A stretch of DNA of 64,000 nt from positions 281,895-345,894 of the forward strand of contig JABVXU010000025.1 in assembly GCA_013365365.1 (NCBI GenBank), in the 5' to 3' direction. Origin of the DNA: Cruorifilaria tuberocauda. Its lineage: Eukaryota > Nematoda > Chromadorea > Rhabditida > Onchocercidae. The notes below the pieces were generated by a model. That model ran no database searches and had not been told where the DNA came from. It was given only the letters and a program-made list of their open reading frames with translations. The translations under genes were made by a program, and so were the position numbers. Shown here piece after piece: positions 24,734 to 38,147 of this stretch; the first letter of the stretch is position 1; each line of letters opens with the position of its first letter.

Positions 24734-27700
24734 CGAAACGCTTAAATAGTGCTGCAGCTATAAATCAAGCTGCTTTCACTATTAGTAATTGTTTTCTGCT
24801 CAACATGATTCGTCAATTTTGACTGATATGAACTGGAAGTATTGGTAGGAATCAATGAGACTCAGATATTAAAATAACTTCACTTAGTTCATAAAAATTG
24901 ATTTTAGCCAGCAATCCATCGAATAAATTGTATTTTGTTCCGATTCCGATTATCTCTCCTTCCTTAGAATGACCGTAGTGAAAGTAGAAGGAATTCAAGA
25001 TGGAAATATAACCGAAATGCGAAATAATAATGAGAAATCAATGTAATAACTGGAATAGACTGAGAAAGCATAATTTTTTACCGAGATAATTACCCCGAAG
25101 ATAATAAATAATTATTGGGAAAAGTTAAAACACTCCATCATTCCATTATTCTAGCATATTTATAATACGATTGCATTCAGTGCTGCAGAAATAAAGAAAA
25201 TGTTATTGCAACTAATACCATTATGTTTCCTTGCTATTTTTCCAAAGTTCCAGTACATCTCAGTGGCAATAGAACATTTCTTATCAGAACATTCATTTCT
25301 CCCGGTTCTCACATTCTTCTTTCCTACGAAATTCTTTAAAAGTTAAAGACCGCGATGAAATCAAAAGGAAGTTGCAATGATGAAATGATGATAAAGCTAT
25401 AATGAACATACGAAAGGAAAAAACACTTCAGAGTCCTGTTGCATTATTCACTCAGAGTTTTATTTTACCTGAAACTTATCAGTTTCGCATAATCACTTCC
25501 TTCTTTAATTTCGTTCTTCCTATAAGTTTTATACTTTGAAATTGAGAAGTACGGCACTAATTGATGTTGAAATGTTGAATGCTAAAACAAGCGGTGATTT
25601 CTTTATCTGATTGTATTTCACTAAGTAATCCGAGAAAAACAGTCTAATGACGTGAGAGATTCAATGAAATTCTCAGGAAGCGAGATGCCAATCAATGCCA
25701 ATCGTAATCTATACTACTATATCTATTAATAGTTAATTAAGTTAATTTATTATTCGCTCTCTCTCTCTCTCATTGTGAAGTGAATTTTGCCAGAGTTTCG
25801 AAATTTATTTAACAATGCTGCAGAGAAAGAGAGGAAAGAATAATAAATTAATTCATTGGGTATTAGATTAGTAAATGAGGTAACATTGATGGAATTATTA
25901 TGGATTTGTGAGGAAGAAAAGCATCCCGCTTCCTGATTTTGGATTGACCTATTTTGCATCTTCCCTTCCTTATTTTTCCCAATTGTCACTTTAAGGTTGG
26001 AAGTCAAAAATGAACCTTGTAATTTGCAGTCGTAACTGATAATCATCATTTTAGCAGCTTGAAAATTTTTATTACAATGTCTTCTACTTTTTCTCTTCCC
26101 TTTCCTAATGCCAAGTTTGGCAGAATAACTTTTGAGTTTTTGCTTTTTTATAATTTAAACAGGATAAAATTTCACCATTGCATCCTTAACTTTCCCTCTA
26201 ATTATTAAATTTCCCAAATCCAATTAATTGGCTTTGATTTTACCATGTAACATCTACTGCTATTTTAATCCATTCAGTTCTGTCCTGTTGGCGAACCGGA
26301 ATGTTAGAATGTTTTCCTCCTACTTCAAATAATGATACCGAATTATTTCCGGAATTTCTTTTTGTAACTTGTTATTGATAAACATTATGGATATTTACTA
26401 GGCTGAAATTGAAGCAAAAGAATGTATCGGTTTCAGCTGATAAATTTTGTTCACGAACAACTTTCCACTCAATTTATAATTAGATGCATCACTCTTATGT
26501 ACTTCTCAACTAAATCACCAAATTATTTTAAATTTAGCAAAGTGAGACATGGAACTTGGAAGTATCAAAACAGGTTGAAAGATTATTTAATTTCCTTTAA
26601 CATCTTTCTTTTATCTACCATAATCCGAGAAATTTCCCTTTTCTCTGGTATTTATTGCTCGGTTATCGATTTTTTCCATGAATAATCATTAGCTACAAAT
26701 TCTTTATCTTTCGTGCTTCTGACATCATACAGGATATCACCTGATCCACAACTTTTATTACACATCTTTCCAGTTCATTCAGAATTATGAGTCTCTTAAT
26801 CAAACAGTATGGTGAATATGAACGGAAAATTTTCCTGCTCATACAAAATCTTAGCTTTATTTCACTATATAATTTTTCTTAATCTTTATTCACTAAAAGA
26901 TATGACGTAATCCATAATTAGTTTCATTAGCTCCAAATAGTAAAAAGATTTTCACCAATTATAACACTAGTTATTGTCGTATTACCACAGTATTAATGCT
27001 TTATTGAATTTTTTACTAACCTCCCGTTTACATCGATTGCATTGCACTTAATCCTTTTCTTTATACTTTAAATAGCTGAAACTGTTGGAATACTTAGATC
27101 TAGGCTTTATCCACTAAATTTTAGATCTCTTTTAGAAAATTTTAAGCCAAAATTTGTTCCCTCTCATCCGTCAGTTATGAATAATTCATAGCATAAAATT
27201 TTGATAATAAAAATTTTCTCTTAATTAATTCTGCAAGTTAGTTTAAAGCTACTTATGATTTGCCCACTTGATTTTAAAATTGTTTCTGTTAAAGAGAGAA
27301 AGAGAAAGATAAAACAAAAAGGGACATGAAAACAAGTATTCCCCGGGTAGATTTGCTTAATTTATGCGAAATTATTCATTCAAGGAGCGATTTTTAAAAA
27401 CAATTTTTTCCCAGTAAAACTGTAAAAAGGATAAATGATTTTTTTGTTTAATAAGTCAGAAGATAAGCGGCAGATTTACTGCCAATGATACATTTCAATG
27501 AAATTTTCAAACTTTTTTCTCTTACTGCTTAAAATTTCCTTCATGCTATTAGTGATATTCGAAATCTAAAAGAAAGAAGAAACGAAGAAAGGAATAAGAA
27601 AATTTAACTGATCAAAATGGTTTCAACGATGGGAGAAGTGAAAAGATCAGTTATAATTATTACAGTAAAATCATGTTATGAAGTACCAGTATATTTTCTG

Positions 27701-27811
27701 ATTAACATGAACATTTTTGCAATATTATTCAATATTAGCATTGAACTTTTAGCTCTTTCCTCAAGTGGTAAAACGAGTTAAGCAGTCTAGGATGAAAACA
27801 AACTTACTACA

Positions 27812-27853
27812 AAGGAATACGAAATAAGGAATACGGAATAAGGAATACGAAAT
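27812..27853. repeat. 14 bp tandem repeat, three copies
   Basis: Three direct copies of AAGGAATACGAAAT; the middle copy has one A-to-G change. Confidence 0.9.
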
Positions 27854-28017
27854 GTATTAGTATAATTCATGTTAATTTATCAATTTTTTTGTGTGATTTC
27901 GGATTTAAATGATCCATCAATTTCGGCTTCATTATTAGAAATGTAAGCAATTGACTGAATTTGAATTTTTCGGAAAGTTTGTAGGATAATCTATTTTAAA
28001 ACAAAATCTTGCTCTTG

Positions 28018-28407
28018 AAGGTATAACGACCAATAATACCAGCATATTTGCAAGGTGCATGTATAATTCTGTTATTTTCGGCAATAACATAAGTAATAAC
28101 TGGAAGCGAAAGCTTGAAGTCTCTGATATTTACAATATTTGTCTGTCTTTCCCTACAATTTCATAATCGCAAGTCATGCGATAGCTACTTTCACTTTATC
28201 GATGGTTGTTTTCGCCTGTACAACTATTGTTAGGTTCACAGAAAGAGGAATAAAATTTTTACGCATATTATTGCCAAGATCGATGCTGACACCCAGTATC
28301 TCTATTTTATGTTTCATATGCTTGACGGTAGAATCTCCCACTTCGCAAATCATAGCAATGGCTTTTCCATCATGAACGCATTTTAGGATTGAAGTAGTAA
28401 TTCGCAT
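28018..28407 (-). pseudogene. Probable remnant of bacterial yifB/comM (Wolbachia origin)
   Basis: A minus-strand frame from 28407 to 28174 (77 codons) is followed by protein-like sequence continuing in the other two frames, so the reading shifts twice. Ordered matches to the N-terminal domain of YifB/ComM (Mg-chelatase-like AAA protein) are [12 protein letters not shown] (family GL.D.TV.ESK.RI), then an IG-like turn, then IPLSVNL (family I.VNL.PAD), then [13 protein letters not shown] (family IVGEL.LDG.I), then LPVITYVIAENNRIIHAP (family LPA...A...G.ICP). Yif-type genes are bacterial, and filarial genomes are known to hold decayed Wolbachia inserts. The family call is from memory of its motifs. 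It lacks the ATPase part and cannot be functional. Confidence 0.5.
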
Positions 28408-30214
28408 TTTATTCTTTTAACAAATATCGCCTTAAATTAAATTAGGTATTACTTCCACAAAAGACGAAGAATCAATGTATTTTTCATATAAATTATCTGC
28501 TAGCCATGTGAATGATAAAATAAATAAATAATTCATTTCATCCATTTATATATCTTTTTCTCTTCAGCTATTCTTTCATACTCGGAAAATCACTAATAAA
28601 AGAATCAATCTCTGCATCAAGCAACAAGAAATGATTTTTACATTGGGATTAAAAATTACATTCGAAATTCTCGCAATCAATAAATAAATAAATAGATATA
28701 TAGGTACTGTTGAATGCATATGTTTTATGCATTAAGTACTTCTTCACACTTTGTTATTTTACCAAAGCAAAAAAGAAATTTCCAATATTTCGATGGCACG
28801 TGCTTCTTTATTTCTGCTTTTTTGTATGGCTTAATTTTTTCAGTAGAAGAATCTCTTCCACTTCAACATTATTAGAGAGAACTCTAGACAAGTATCAAAA
28901 TGAAAAAATGAAAGCACTTCGAATATTTTTTTGCATATTATCATGCTTTATGGCTTCTCCCTATAATTGGTTTCTCTTCCATTGAGCTTTATTTACACTT
29001 CCTATTATTGCTTTTCAACCTTTAGAATGGAATTACAAAATGATTTATTTATTAAACTTTTTTGTAATGTATAATGTAGCATAGTCCAAGCATTTGAGTT
29101 GAATGAAAAAAGATGAATAAGCTGCTATTTTAACTATAATTCATAGTTTAATAAATACTTACAAATAGGAGTTACGTTAATGGTTTGGGCAATTCAGGTT
29201 TTCTTGTCGAGAATTTTCTCGAAACTAATTTTCAATTATAAATATTTTTAAATCCTTATTTCTATGAATCACTATTTGTAAAATATAAAACAATTTTTCT
29301 AGCACCTGTACCAGTATTTCATTATAAAAATTATTTTGTAGAAATTGTTCTATTTCATCATTTATCCATTTCCAATTCGTATGTAAATTTTTAGCTTAAA
29401 TCCTTTTCTGCTCAGTTGCACCTGCAATAGATTTCTCATTTCTTTTTTTACAAAATCCTTTATATCCAATTCTCTCAAAAAGGTTTGAATAAACATATAA
29501 CTCATGATATGCGCGTGGATTAGGTAAACTATTTATTTTGCCTGAGTGAAACTTTACAGATAAGTAAGATTTATCATCTGATAATATAATAACTTGTTCT
29601 CAAAATGGGCATTATCAAATTATCGAATGTAAATTCCATCTTTGTAAATCTCCTCCTTACTTATCTTCTCTATAAAAGACCACGACTTAGTAGTGAATAC
29701 AGTTTCCACTGCTATCAACCAAAGTCACCCTTCCATTATTTCATCTCTGTTTCCTTGTAAAAATAAACTGTTATTTTATTCTTCTCGCTTCTTGCGCTAT
29801 ATCTTACAAATCCCGAATTCGTCCTGCAAAGAAACCTTCTCCACCAATCCAACTTCCGTCATACTCAACTCCCAATTCAGTCTAATCGAAAAATCCACGA
29901 CATTTCTATATTCGATAGCAAAAGCTAATAATTAGCTTAACTTGTTAATTACAGTTTTCATTCGCTCAAGCTTTTTTACTGCAAATTTTTCTACTTATGT
30001 CTTCGATGTCTGTAGTAATTGACAAAATATTTAAAAAAAATTAATATTACTCATCTCTTTCCCATAACAATCCAGAATTCAATATATTAGCACTTTAAAG
30101 GAGAAGTGACTCCCATGGCTGATCGAATTCTATTTTTGAAAGATTGCAAAAATGAAGTTTTTTTTATTTTTTCCAATTATTTACACTAAAATAATGACTT
30201 TTAAGACAAAAAAT

Positions 30215-30300
30215 AGCTTTAGAAATTAGAAAAATTTTAGCTTTAGAAATTAGAAAAATTTTAGCTTTAGAAATTAGAAAAATTTTAGCTTTAGAAATTA
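30215..30300. repeat. 24 bp tandem repeat, about 3.6 copies
   Basis: Identical units beginning AGCTTTAGAAATTAG. The length is a multiple of three, so the minus strand shows a repeating FLISKAKI peptide, which is an artefact. Confidence 0.95.
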
Positions 30301-31176
30301 ATAGTGGAACTAACAAATTATTGCATTTCATTAATTGGCAATTGACAGAGTGCAAAAACGTATTTAGTAAAAAAATCATAACTAAATTAAGAAATTATCA
30401 ATATTTGAGTACAGATTATGGTCCATCAGAAGTGTTTACTTCAAACTTTCTATTCTATGGTCAAGCTTACGAACATATACAAGCTTTTTACTTTTTAAAT
30501 GCATTTAAAAGAGTATATAAATTTGAAATTCCATTAAGTCGAAATTGTTGAAGACATAAGAACGATAAAGGATGAAGGAAATTGCTAAAATATAATAGGA
30601 AAATTTTGGAAAGTATTTTAAGAAATGAAAAACTGAATCAGATATAGGAATTGGAATTTCAAAACCGATTAATATGAAGTTAGTTGCACTGTTCACAAAC
30701 AATATCTCTGACAGATAATTGATTACAATTTTTTGAACTTAAAGAATTACAATTTTTCGAGAAAAATTTATTGCTTTTGTTAAGCGAAGAAACAGTATTA
30801 TCGCGAAATTTCCGAAACCATTCATTTCATAATAGAATTTCGTAATGAGAATTTCATCAAAACTAACCTAAATTGAATTGACGAAATTCGATCTTTGTCT
30901 ATTAGTTGCACCAGCAATCGTTGCTTATCAAGATAAGGAAAGGGAAATTGAATGATGATTTTTTCATTTTAATTTGAAAATGCATTCGACAAAGAGCAAT
31001 CTTCCATTTTTTGAACCAATCTTTCTGGTGAAAGTTTTCAAAGTATTCTCTTGTCGATGATTGAATTGCTTAGGACTGCTTTAAGCTAATCATCTCTGTC
31101 ATATTTCTTTCCCTTTATTTCCTAAATCTTACTCCAATCTATTTCATTTTATCTTCATATTCTGCTTTTCTTTCCC

Positions 31177-31341
31177 TTATTCTCTCTTGTTCATTTCTTC
31201 AACTGATATCTGTAAGATATTATCACTGAAAGCATCGAAACTACTCGTAATCATTTCTTCCAATAATGTCTGCCACAATTCGATCCCCTGCTCCGGTATA
31301 CATCGATTCCGAACTCCTAAGAAATTTTGGTACCATTGCAT
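31177..31341 (-). other. Unidentified protein-like open frame or terminal exon
   Basis: 54 codons from ATG (31341) to TAA, with sequence such as RNRCIPEQGIELWQTLLEEM and SSFDAFSDNILQISVEEM. A TTTCTTAG acceptor-like site lies inside (just before GAGTTCGG, about 31320), so it may be a last exon starting there. GC is higher than the flanks. I do not recognise the family, and no upstream exon was found. It may be a relic of a gene. Confidence 0.25.
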
Positions 31342-32808
31342 AGAAGAATGGGAATATTTTTATTCAGTACTATTATATTATTTGTTGTAAGACATCAAAT
31401 TGCTATTCTAAAAAAATAACCGATCGAATTTTCCGATTGAAAAGTAACAAACATTATTAAAATCATTTTTCTGAATTACCTGAAAAAAGCTTTTTAAAAT
31501 AATTGACTGAAACATTTCTTATGAATTTCAAAATTTGAAGAAATGAGAAAATCAAAATGATTAATTTAAAGTATAAGTAAGATTACCAGGAACTAATAAT
31601 CAGTTTAAAAAGTTCCATGCCATTTCATAACCTCTTGGTCTGCAATTCTTCTGTCACTCTGACTATATAAATTGAAGTTCAGAAATGTTCGTTCTAATTA
31701 TTTTAGAAGAAAATGATGAGGACTCAATTGAGCTAAATTCAAGCTAAATTTTGTAAACATAGTCTCAATTTTATAAACAAAGTTGTAAGTTTCTTTTAAA
31801 TTGATTCACCAAACAATGTTTTGTAAACATCCCAGCTAGCTTGTTCATTCCCGAGATATCTTAATTGCCCGCATATTTGATTCCGCTCTTGCTTACTTAT
31901 TCAGATTCACTTATTACGATTTTTCGTTTTTATATTGCTTACATTTCCTCAATCTCTTCATTTCTTCCTCTTTAAATCGAGATAAAGAACTGCCAGAAAA
32001 AGCAGTCATTCATTCGACTATTTTGCTAATTGGACTATTAATTACTCAACCGATCATCACTATCATAAGATTTTAGAGTCAATTTATAAGCTATTGCTAT
32101 AGCATAATCTATTATAGTATTCGCATATTGCTTTTATTGATAAAATTTCCTGGGATGTTTCTGGGATTGATCATTTCAGTGAGCACTTTATTTATCACTG
32201 AGTTTAATTAAGAAATGTGCTAAATACTTCAGCGTATTTCAAGTTATTAATTCACTCATCCTTCTATTGAAAATGATTGTTTGCAAGAAGAAATGAAAAG
32301 CTTCGAGAAGAAAGAAATTGCAATAGAAACTTATATTCCAATCTGTTTATTGTTTCAGATAACTGAAAGAGGTTATAAATTTGCATCACTAAAGATTCCA
32401 CCCCGAAAATGAGTGTTGATGCGATTTATATCTTTTGGGATCTTTTCTATTAACAATCATTTCGAAAAAGCAACTTATACTGTGGTTCAACAATTTCATT
32501 CATTTTTGTTTAGCAATATTGTGATCACAGAATTATGCTACTTGATATCAGTTCATCTCAGTGGCTACAATGGTATGAGAACTGTAGAGATGAAGAAGTT
32601 AGAGCAACTGATAATTAGAAAATTGAAAGAAAGATGAGGAAGTGAGGGAGGGACGATATCAAGATTTGAAGTTTTTCACAATAAACCACTGCGATGAACT
32701 TCTAGAACATTACATATGTCAGATTGATTTTATCACCTATCAGTCATCGCTGTCAGCATTCTGTAGTCTGTGTTCTGCGCGTTCTGATTACTGAATGATC
32801 CGATGTAT

Positions 32809-32823
32809 GTTTTAGTTATCAAA
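32809..32823 (+). promoter_or_regulatory. Trans-splice-like acceptor of the globin gene
   Basis: TGTTTTAG followed by TTATCAAA and then the ATG at 32824. The 8-base distance is typical of nematode leader addition. It excludes an ATG at 32803 that would otherwise extend the frame by seven residues. Confidence 0.45.
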
Positions 32824-35237
32824 ATGCATTCCACAAGAATCAGTGTAGAATTAAATAATATTAGTAAGGATGATATGAACTTGTTGCGAGAATCCTGGTC
32901 GATCATCCAACAAAATATCCAGAAAATTGGTGTCAATATCTTTACAATGATTTTTAAGCAATGTCCTGAAGCAAAATTTGTATGGTCTTTCAAATTTTAC
33001 TTCACAATTTGTAATTACTCAGTTTTCATTCTACAGTTGGATTAAAATCAACTTCATAACGATTTTGCATATTAAAAAAAATCGTTGATTGAGCCTCTGA
33101 ACTGGATGATTCAATCAGGCAGATTCAATTCAATTTTTCTTTTTTCAGTTATTCCCATTCACAAATACTTCAAAGAAAAACAGCGATTTCATCAAATTTC
33201 ATTCCTTAAGATTTATGCAGGTAAATAAGACTTTTCAAGTTTCATGATAGATTAAGGATTTTGCAAATTGAATGGGAAAGATTGTGTAATTGAGAGTAAA
33301 TTATTTCAAATTCATAAAAAGGACAGGATAGGAAAGAAGTCATTAGGAAGATTCGTTACAATAAACTTTTACTATCCAAATTAAAAGTATCATTTCATTC
33401 CAAATACTTTTATCATATATATATAAATCATAAGAAAGGCGCTGATAGTAAAAGTAAAACTCAAATATTTGTTTAATCAACTGTGAATAAATTAGCTAAA
33501 TGTATGTACCAATTGCTTGCTTACTTGTTAATTGGACAGAAATTAAAAACAGTGTAGTGAAAAAAGCGTTTTAAGCTAAATTGCTTTACTTCACTGAAAA
33601 GTTGGAGAGTTTCATCCTTTGTTAGGAATTCGTGACAACTATTCCCGTACCATTTGATATTTGTTAATGATTGGAATGGTTAGATTAAGTTGGTAAGTTG
33701 GGTAATGGTTGAGAGTTAGCGGAAAGTAACTGGCAGGAACTCGTTTCCTTCTTCGACACAAAAGCTTGACGAGGGGGCAATGAGTAAAGAGGATGCTAAG
33801 AGACTGAGAAGTAAACCATCACATATGGGTGGTGCCTAAAGATCAAATTCATGGGACGCATGAATTAGCGAATCATTGAAATGAGAACTGTGTAGAACTA
33901 AGTGCTCCATCACCTCGGAAGATGGTGACGAGATAAGGTGATTAGAAGGGTAAATTAAACCTCAGTCAACCTTCAGAGATGACGAAGTTACGATGAATTG
34001 AATGCTCTGCTTTAACTGCATCAAAACTTCCCAACATATAATTTCATCAATTATAGATTTAATTTAATTTCCGTAATCTTCCCGAAAGTAGAAAATGAAA
34101 AAAAGTGAATTCAGCGGAATTCAAAACAAGATATTTACAGGAATTTCGTTCTATTTGAAAAGCCAACTCATTTTAGAAATCAATCATTTCCGATCACTAC
34201 TTCAAATTTCAGGCAATAGAAAGTGTTATAAATTCGATAGAGAATTTAAATGAAATTGATCCACTATTAACTAATCTTGGTCAGGTGCATGGAAAATTAA
34301 AGGTAATTCATTAGAATTATTTCCTTTATTCAAAAATAGAAGTTAAATTTTCTTGTTATACTCGAACTTAGAAAATATTTGTATGCAACTATTCTTTTGC
34401 TTAATTACTTCAGGCTATTTTTATTGCCGTGCTCATTTTTCCTTGTCCATTTACTCAACATTTGCATTTATAGATTAAAATTCAAAATACCAAAGGGAGT
34501 TGAAGTCATTGGAGAATAGAAAAGAAAATGAAAGAGAATTTTAGCAATAACGAAGAAATGAGAAAAACTTGATTATCCGAGAAAACATAAGTGAGCAAAC
34601 TTCTTGGCTTATTTTAGACTAACTCCAGCAATTTATTTAGGAAAGAGTCAACTTCAAACCGGAATACTGGACGGTTTTCCGTGAATGCACACTGTATCAT
34701 TTTAGACGAGTTTTGGAAAGGAGTAATATTATCACCAAGTGTGTTCTTACTAAATTTTTGTCTGATTATTTTGTTTAAAGTTCCAAATGCAATTTGCTTG
34801 TCAGTTCGTTCATTACTGATATTTGTGAATGCAAATCATACAGTCCACAGCTTTTCATCGAATTGTTCGTCTTGCACATGGGCCAGTTGCTCATTCAGAT
34901 ATCTTTCGTTTCACAATCAAAATAATTAATAAGTAATCGTTGACATTTAACCCTAAAAGGCCTCAAAATGATCAAAGCATACTACATATACTCTGGAATT
35001 TTTCCTTTTATTTTTTTACTAACTTACTATTATTTGTTCCATGAACCAATATACTTAACATTAAGCAAAATTGTTAGAAAAGAATACTATTTTCTTAGGA
35101 CTGGAAAATTATTCGGCAAGATAACTTCAGCACATTCAAATGTAGATTATTTGATTACTTTGTGGGGTTTGCTGTTAGATTACATGATCGATGCGATGAC
35201 AGTATCTTTTCGAGCTGATATTCAAACCAGGTTCTAA
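32824..35237 (+). CDS. Nematode globin
   Basis: Haem-binding globin, probably intracellular since no signal peptide is visible. Its ligand role (oxygen binding, sensing or redox) cannot be read from sequence. Five exons join in phase: 32824-32979, 33149-33220, 34213-34302, 34641-34722, 35131-35237, giving 168 residues. Helix A shows LLRESWSII (Trp25). The CD region is CPEAKF-LFPF. The distal E7 His is His70 in FIKFHSLRFMQ, and the proximal F8 His is His102 in LGQVHGK. The H helix is DYLITLWGLLLDYMIDAM. The first exon extends toward a tempting in-frame continuation, but the GTATGG donor after Phe52 restores the usual KF-LFPF junction. Intron 2 carries an unusual GC-richer island. Which C. elegans glb gene is the orthologue I cannot say. 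Confidence 0.88.
33690..33990 (+). other. GC-richer island inside globin intron 2
   Basis: About 300 bases with clearly higher GC than surrounding intron. It holds a plus-strand open frame 33720-33839 (39 codons plus stop, reading RKVTGRNSFPSSTQKLDEGA and on) with no splice context linking it to the globin. It may be a nested exon, small RNA or old insertion; nothing is recognised. Confidence 0.3.
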
Positions 35238-38147
35238 TTCATCTATTTCTCTATACTTTTTCTTTTTTCCTTCTCTTCTCTTCTTTGAATGATTGAAAGC
35301 AGTTGGACAATTTCCAAAAACTTCCAATTAAGCAAGAAAGTAATGAAGTGCATGAATAACATTACTGATAAAATTACTAGCCACATAAAATCCAAAATTT
35401 AATTTCTTCAGGAAACTTAATAGGAATAATTGGTTCCAGAATGAGGATGAACAGAAGAGCAATTATTTAGAAGAAAAACGGAAAGCAAAGGAAATGCAAC
35501 GAATTGAACAGTAACAGCTTTCATGATATTAAGAATTTGTTGATTGAATACAACTAAAACTATTTCATTCCACCAGTACACTTTCGTAAAGGGATGCTGA
35601 AAATTTTCCTGATTTAATTTCATCTGTTCATTAATAAGAGTTACAAATATTTCGGTTGTCCCGATTAAATTAATCAAAAACTAGGAATAGCCTGGAGGTT
35701 TCATTTTTTTACCTATTAATTAATAAGTTTATTCCACTTCTCTGTTAATTTGCTTTTTCAGTGTGAGAATAAGAGCAAACGAAGAAAGAAACAAACGGGA
35801 AAGTTTCTGCTGTGGTTTGCAATGTTTCCATTTCAATTAATGGTATAAACTTCAGTTATCAGTGTTATCAATTATTACTTCATCATAAGTAATATTATTT
35901 ATTGAATTTTCATATTTCGCTTTTCTTTCTAATCACTCAAACATACTAAATTCAATCAAATCAGTTAGTTTTATGTCAAGTATTAGAATTAAAGTATTGT
36001 TACGTTTAATTTCATGTATTTTATTTTGACTTAAAAATTCAGGAGTGAAATTAGATTTTGTGGTTGTTATCCTTCTAAGTTAATCACTTAATTGGATCGA
36101 TTGATCAGTTAATCGACTTTCCGAGTGCTCGATCAAGATATCTTTGTCTAAGAAACAGTATGATTTTTTTATTCCTAATTTAAATCTCTGCTTGTTCAAA
36201 TGCTATCTTTCGACCGATAAAATGAGATCTTAATTACAATTGATTACTTACTTATCCCATCAGAAATAATAAATTTCGGCATCAGAAAAGGGCATCCATA
36301 GCATGAGTACTTCCTTTTTCATATTAGCAACCAAAATTGATGATATATAACGCCAAATATCACGTGCATTGTTTCTCATACGATTCCATGAAGTTTTTAT
36401 ATCAGAAAAATTAATAAAAATAAAAATCTAAAATGATATTTATTGAGTTATCATTAAAAATGAAATATCCGAATTTCCTTTCATATCAAAATTTCAAATT
36501 CAAAATTAGCATAAATTTTCTTACTTTACCTCTTTCTCTTTGAACTTCTAATGTGCTACTTGATAAATATTCTCTCTGATTTCCCTTCGACGTTTATTCA
36601 CAATTGGGTGAATGTAAATGAAATGATATTCTTGATATTATGCGAAATCATTTAGTGCAAAACGTTGTTAATCATGAATTTTCAATAAAAATAGAAGTGA
36701 ATTGTGTTCGGTTGCATTTGTATTAATTGTATTAACTTTGCTTTTCGAGTTATTGCTAACTTTCTAAATGCGTAGAATTGATCTAAGACTTATAATTTTC
36801 ACAAATATTTCAAAATTTTTGCTGTTTCAATTCAAAATACGGAGCAGAATATCCCAATATAAGGTATAACTGAAATGTGCAAAACATTTCCTATGTCGAT
36901 CTATACAAGAGTGAACGGAATTAAAAAACCGTACATAACTTGTTTATGGATATAAAGTATGAGATCAGATTTAGATTACCGTAACATTAACATTTAAATT
37001 TAACTTTTAAACACTTAAACTGTAGATTAGATTGTTTACCATAAAAGAAAATCTTTATCATAAATGACTGACATGAATCTATAAAATTATAAGCTTTGCT
37101 TACTCAAATGATGTTATTTTTTGTTTGTTTATTTCGTTTCTTTACTAGTGATCCATGATGTAAATAAGGCATCATAAATTATGAATATTTCTTCATCGAT
37201 CAAAATATTTTTAACAACGATAATTATTATTTATGTTTATACTTTATCATTTTGCTGCGTAATTTTAATAAAAACCGACGTGCATGGAGTAACTAAACAT
37301 TTTCAGTCACTTATGATTATCTTAACTCACTTTTAACTAAAGACGAAATGTTAGTAATAAAATTTTATACTCAACTTTTATTTAATTTTTCAGCCTTTTA
37401 TTGAAATGCTCTGAACTATTAGTTTTACATAGTAAATGTTTAAAAAGAGATTTAATATAAATCTTTTCATTTTTCCTTTCATCAGAAATCATATCTCTTA
37501 TCATTCATTCTCATCATATTTCTTATCACTGAAGCACTTTTGACTGATTCCTTAAGCATAAGCTTTGATCGAATTCATTTTTCTCATATTATTTCAGATG
37601 CTAGGGTGATAGCTCTTTTTTCTCTTCATATTGATACCATCAGGCATGGAAAATATTTCAGAAATTCCGATGTGATACTTTTTCTTGTCTCTAAGCTATT
37701 TATCCAAAAGTCAGGATGAGAAAAAAGGGAAAAAATTTACAAGAATTCCTAAAAAACCGGAAAACCGAAATAAACGTTACCGTCGGATTCTAATTTTCAT
37801 AGAGGGTTAGTATATTGACTGGTAGCAACAAAAGGATTATTGCCGGAAATAGAGTAAAGGTTTTCTGGACTTGGTTTGATTCCAGTTCTGTTTTCTGGTT
37901 TTCAGTATTCGTCAGCAATTGATAGGTTTCCCTATCTCATAACTTTTGCTTCCAGTTCGTTCAGAATACTTTGGTATGATTAGTTAGCAGGCAAGTCAAA
38001 CTTCGAAGGTTTAGACTTGATATTTCTCATGAGGTAAGTTCTAGATGAAGATTTAATTACAGCTATGAACTTACTGGATAACAGTAGGCATTGCTGCTGT
38101 TTAGCACTTAATCAGTCTTATTTGCTTGTATTTCTCTTTTATGAAAG
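35238..38147. other. AT-rich intergenic region
   Basis: Only one notable item, a minus-strand exon-like frame at 36260-36427. Otherwise AT-rich sequence without genes; the last few hundred bases should contain the lsg-1 promoter, but no TATA box is evident. Confidence 0.6.
36260..36427 (-). pseudogene. Exon-like fragment, possibly a BEL/Pao retroelement relic
   Basis: A CATTTTAG acceptor-like site is followed by 55 open codons to TGA. The translation includes KTSWNRMRNNARDIWRYI and PFSDAEIYYF. The SWNR..R..AR..WRYI pattern followed by an AE element recalls the stretch between RNase H and integrase in BEL/Pao polyproteins, but this is a weak impression. No LTR, RT or integrase is seen nearby. 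Confidence 0.2.

Larger units (their letters stand above)
22790..32816. other. Long AT-rich intergenic region
   Basis: No intact gene seen. It contains a TATA/initiator pair (24703-24733), a 14 bp tandem repeat (27812-27853), a probable bacterial yifB remnant (28018-28407), a 24 bp tandem repeat (30215-30300) and an unidentified protein-like minus-strand frame (31177-31341). The remainder shows only AT-rich sequence and pyrimidine tracts. Confidence 0.6.

Noticed and set aside
32803..32823. Upstream in-frame ATG extending the globin by seven residues
   Set aside because: It lies before the TGTTTTAG leader acceptor and the extra residues are not globin-like.
33780..33839. MSKEDAKRLRSK peptide resembling seed-maturation (SMP) motifs
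   Set aside because: Only a dozen residues match, the family is plant-centred, and the frame lacks any further domain.
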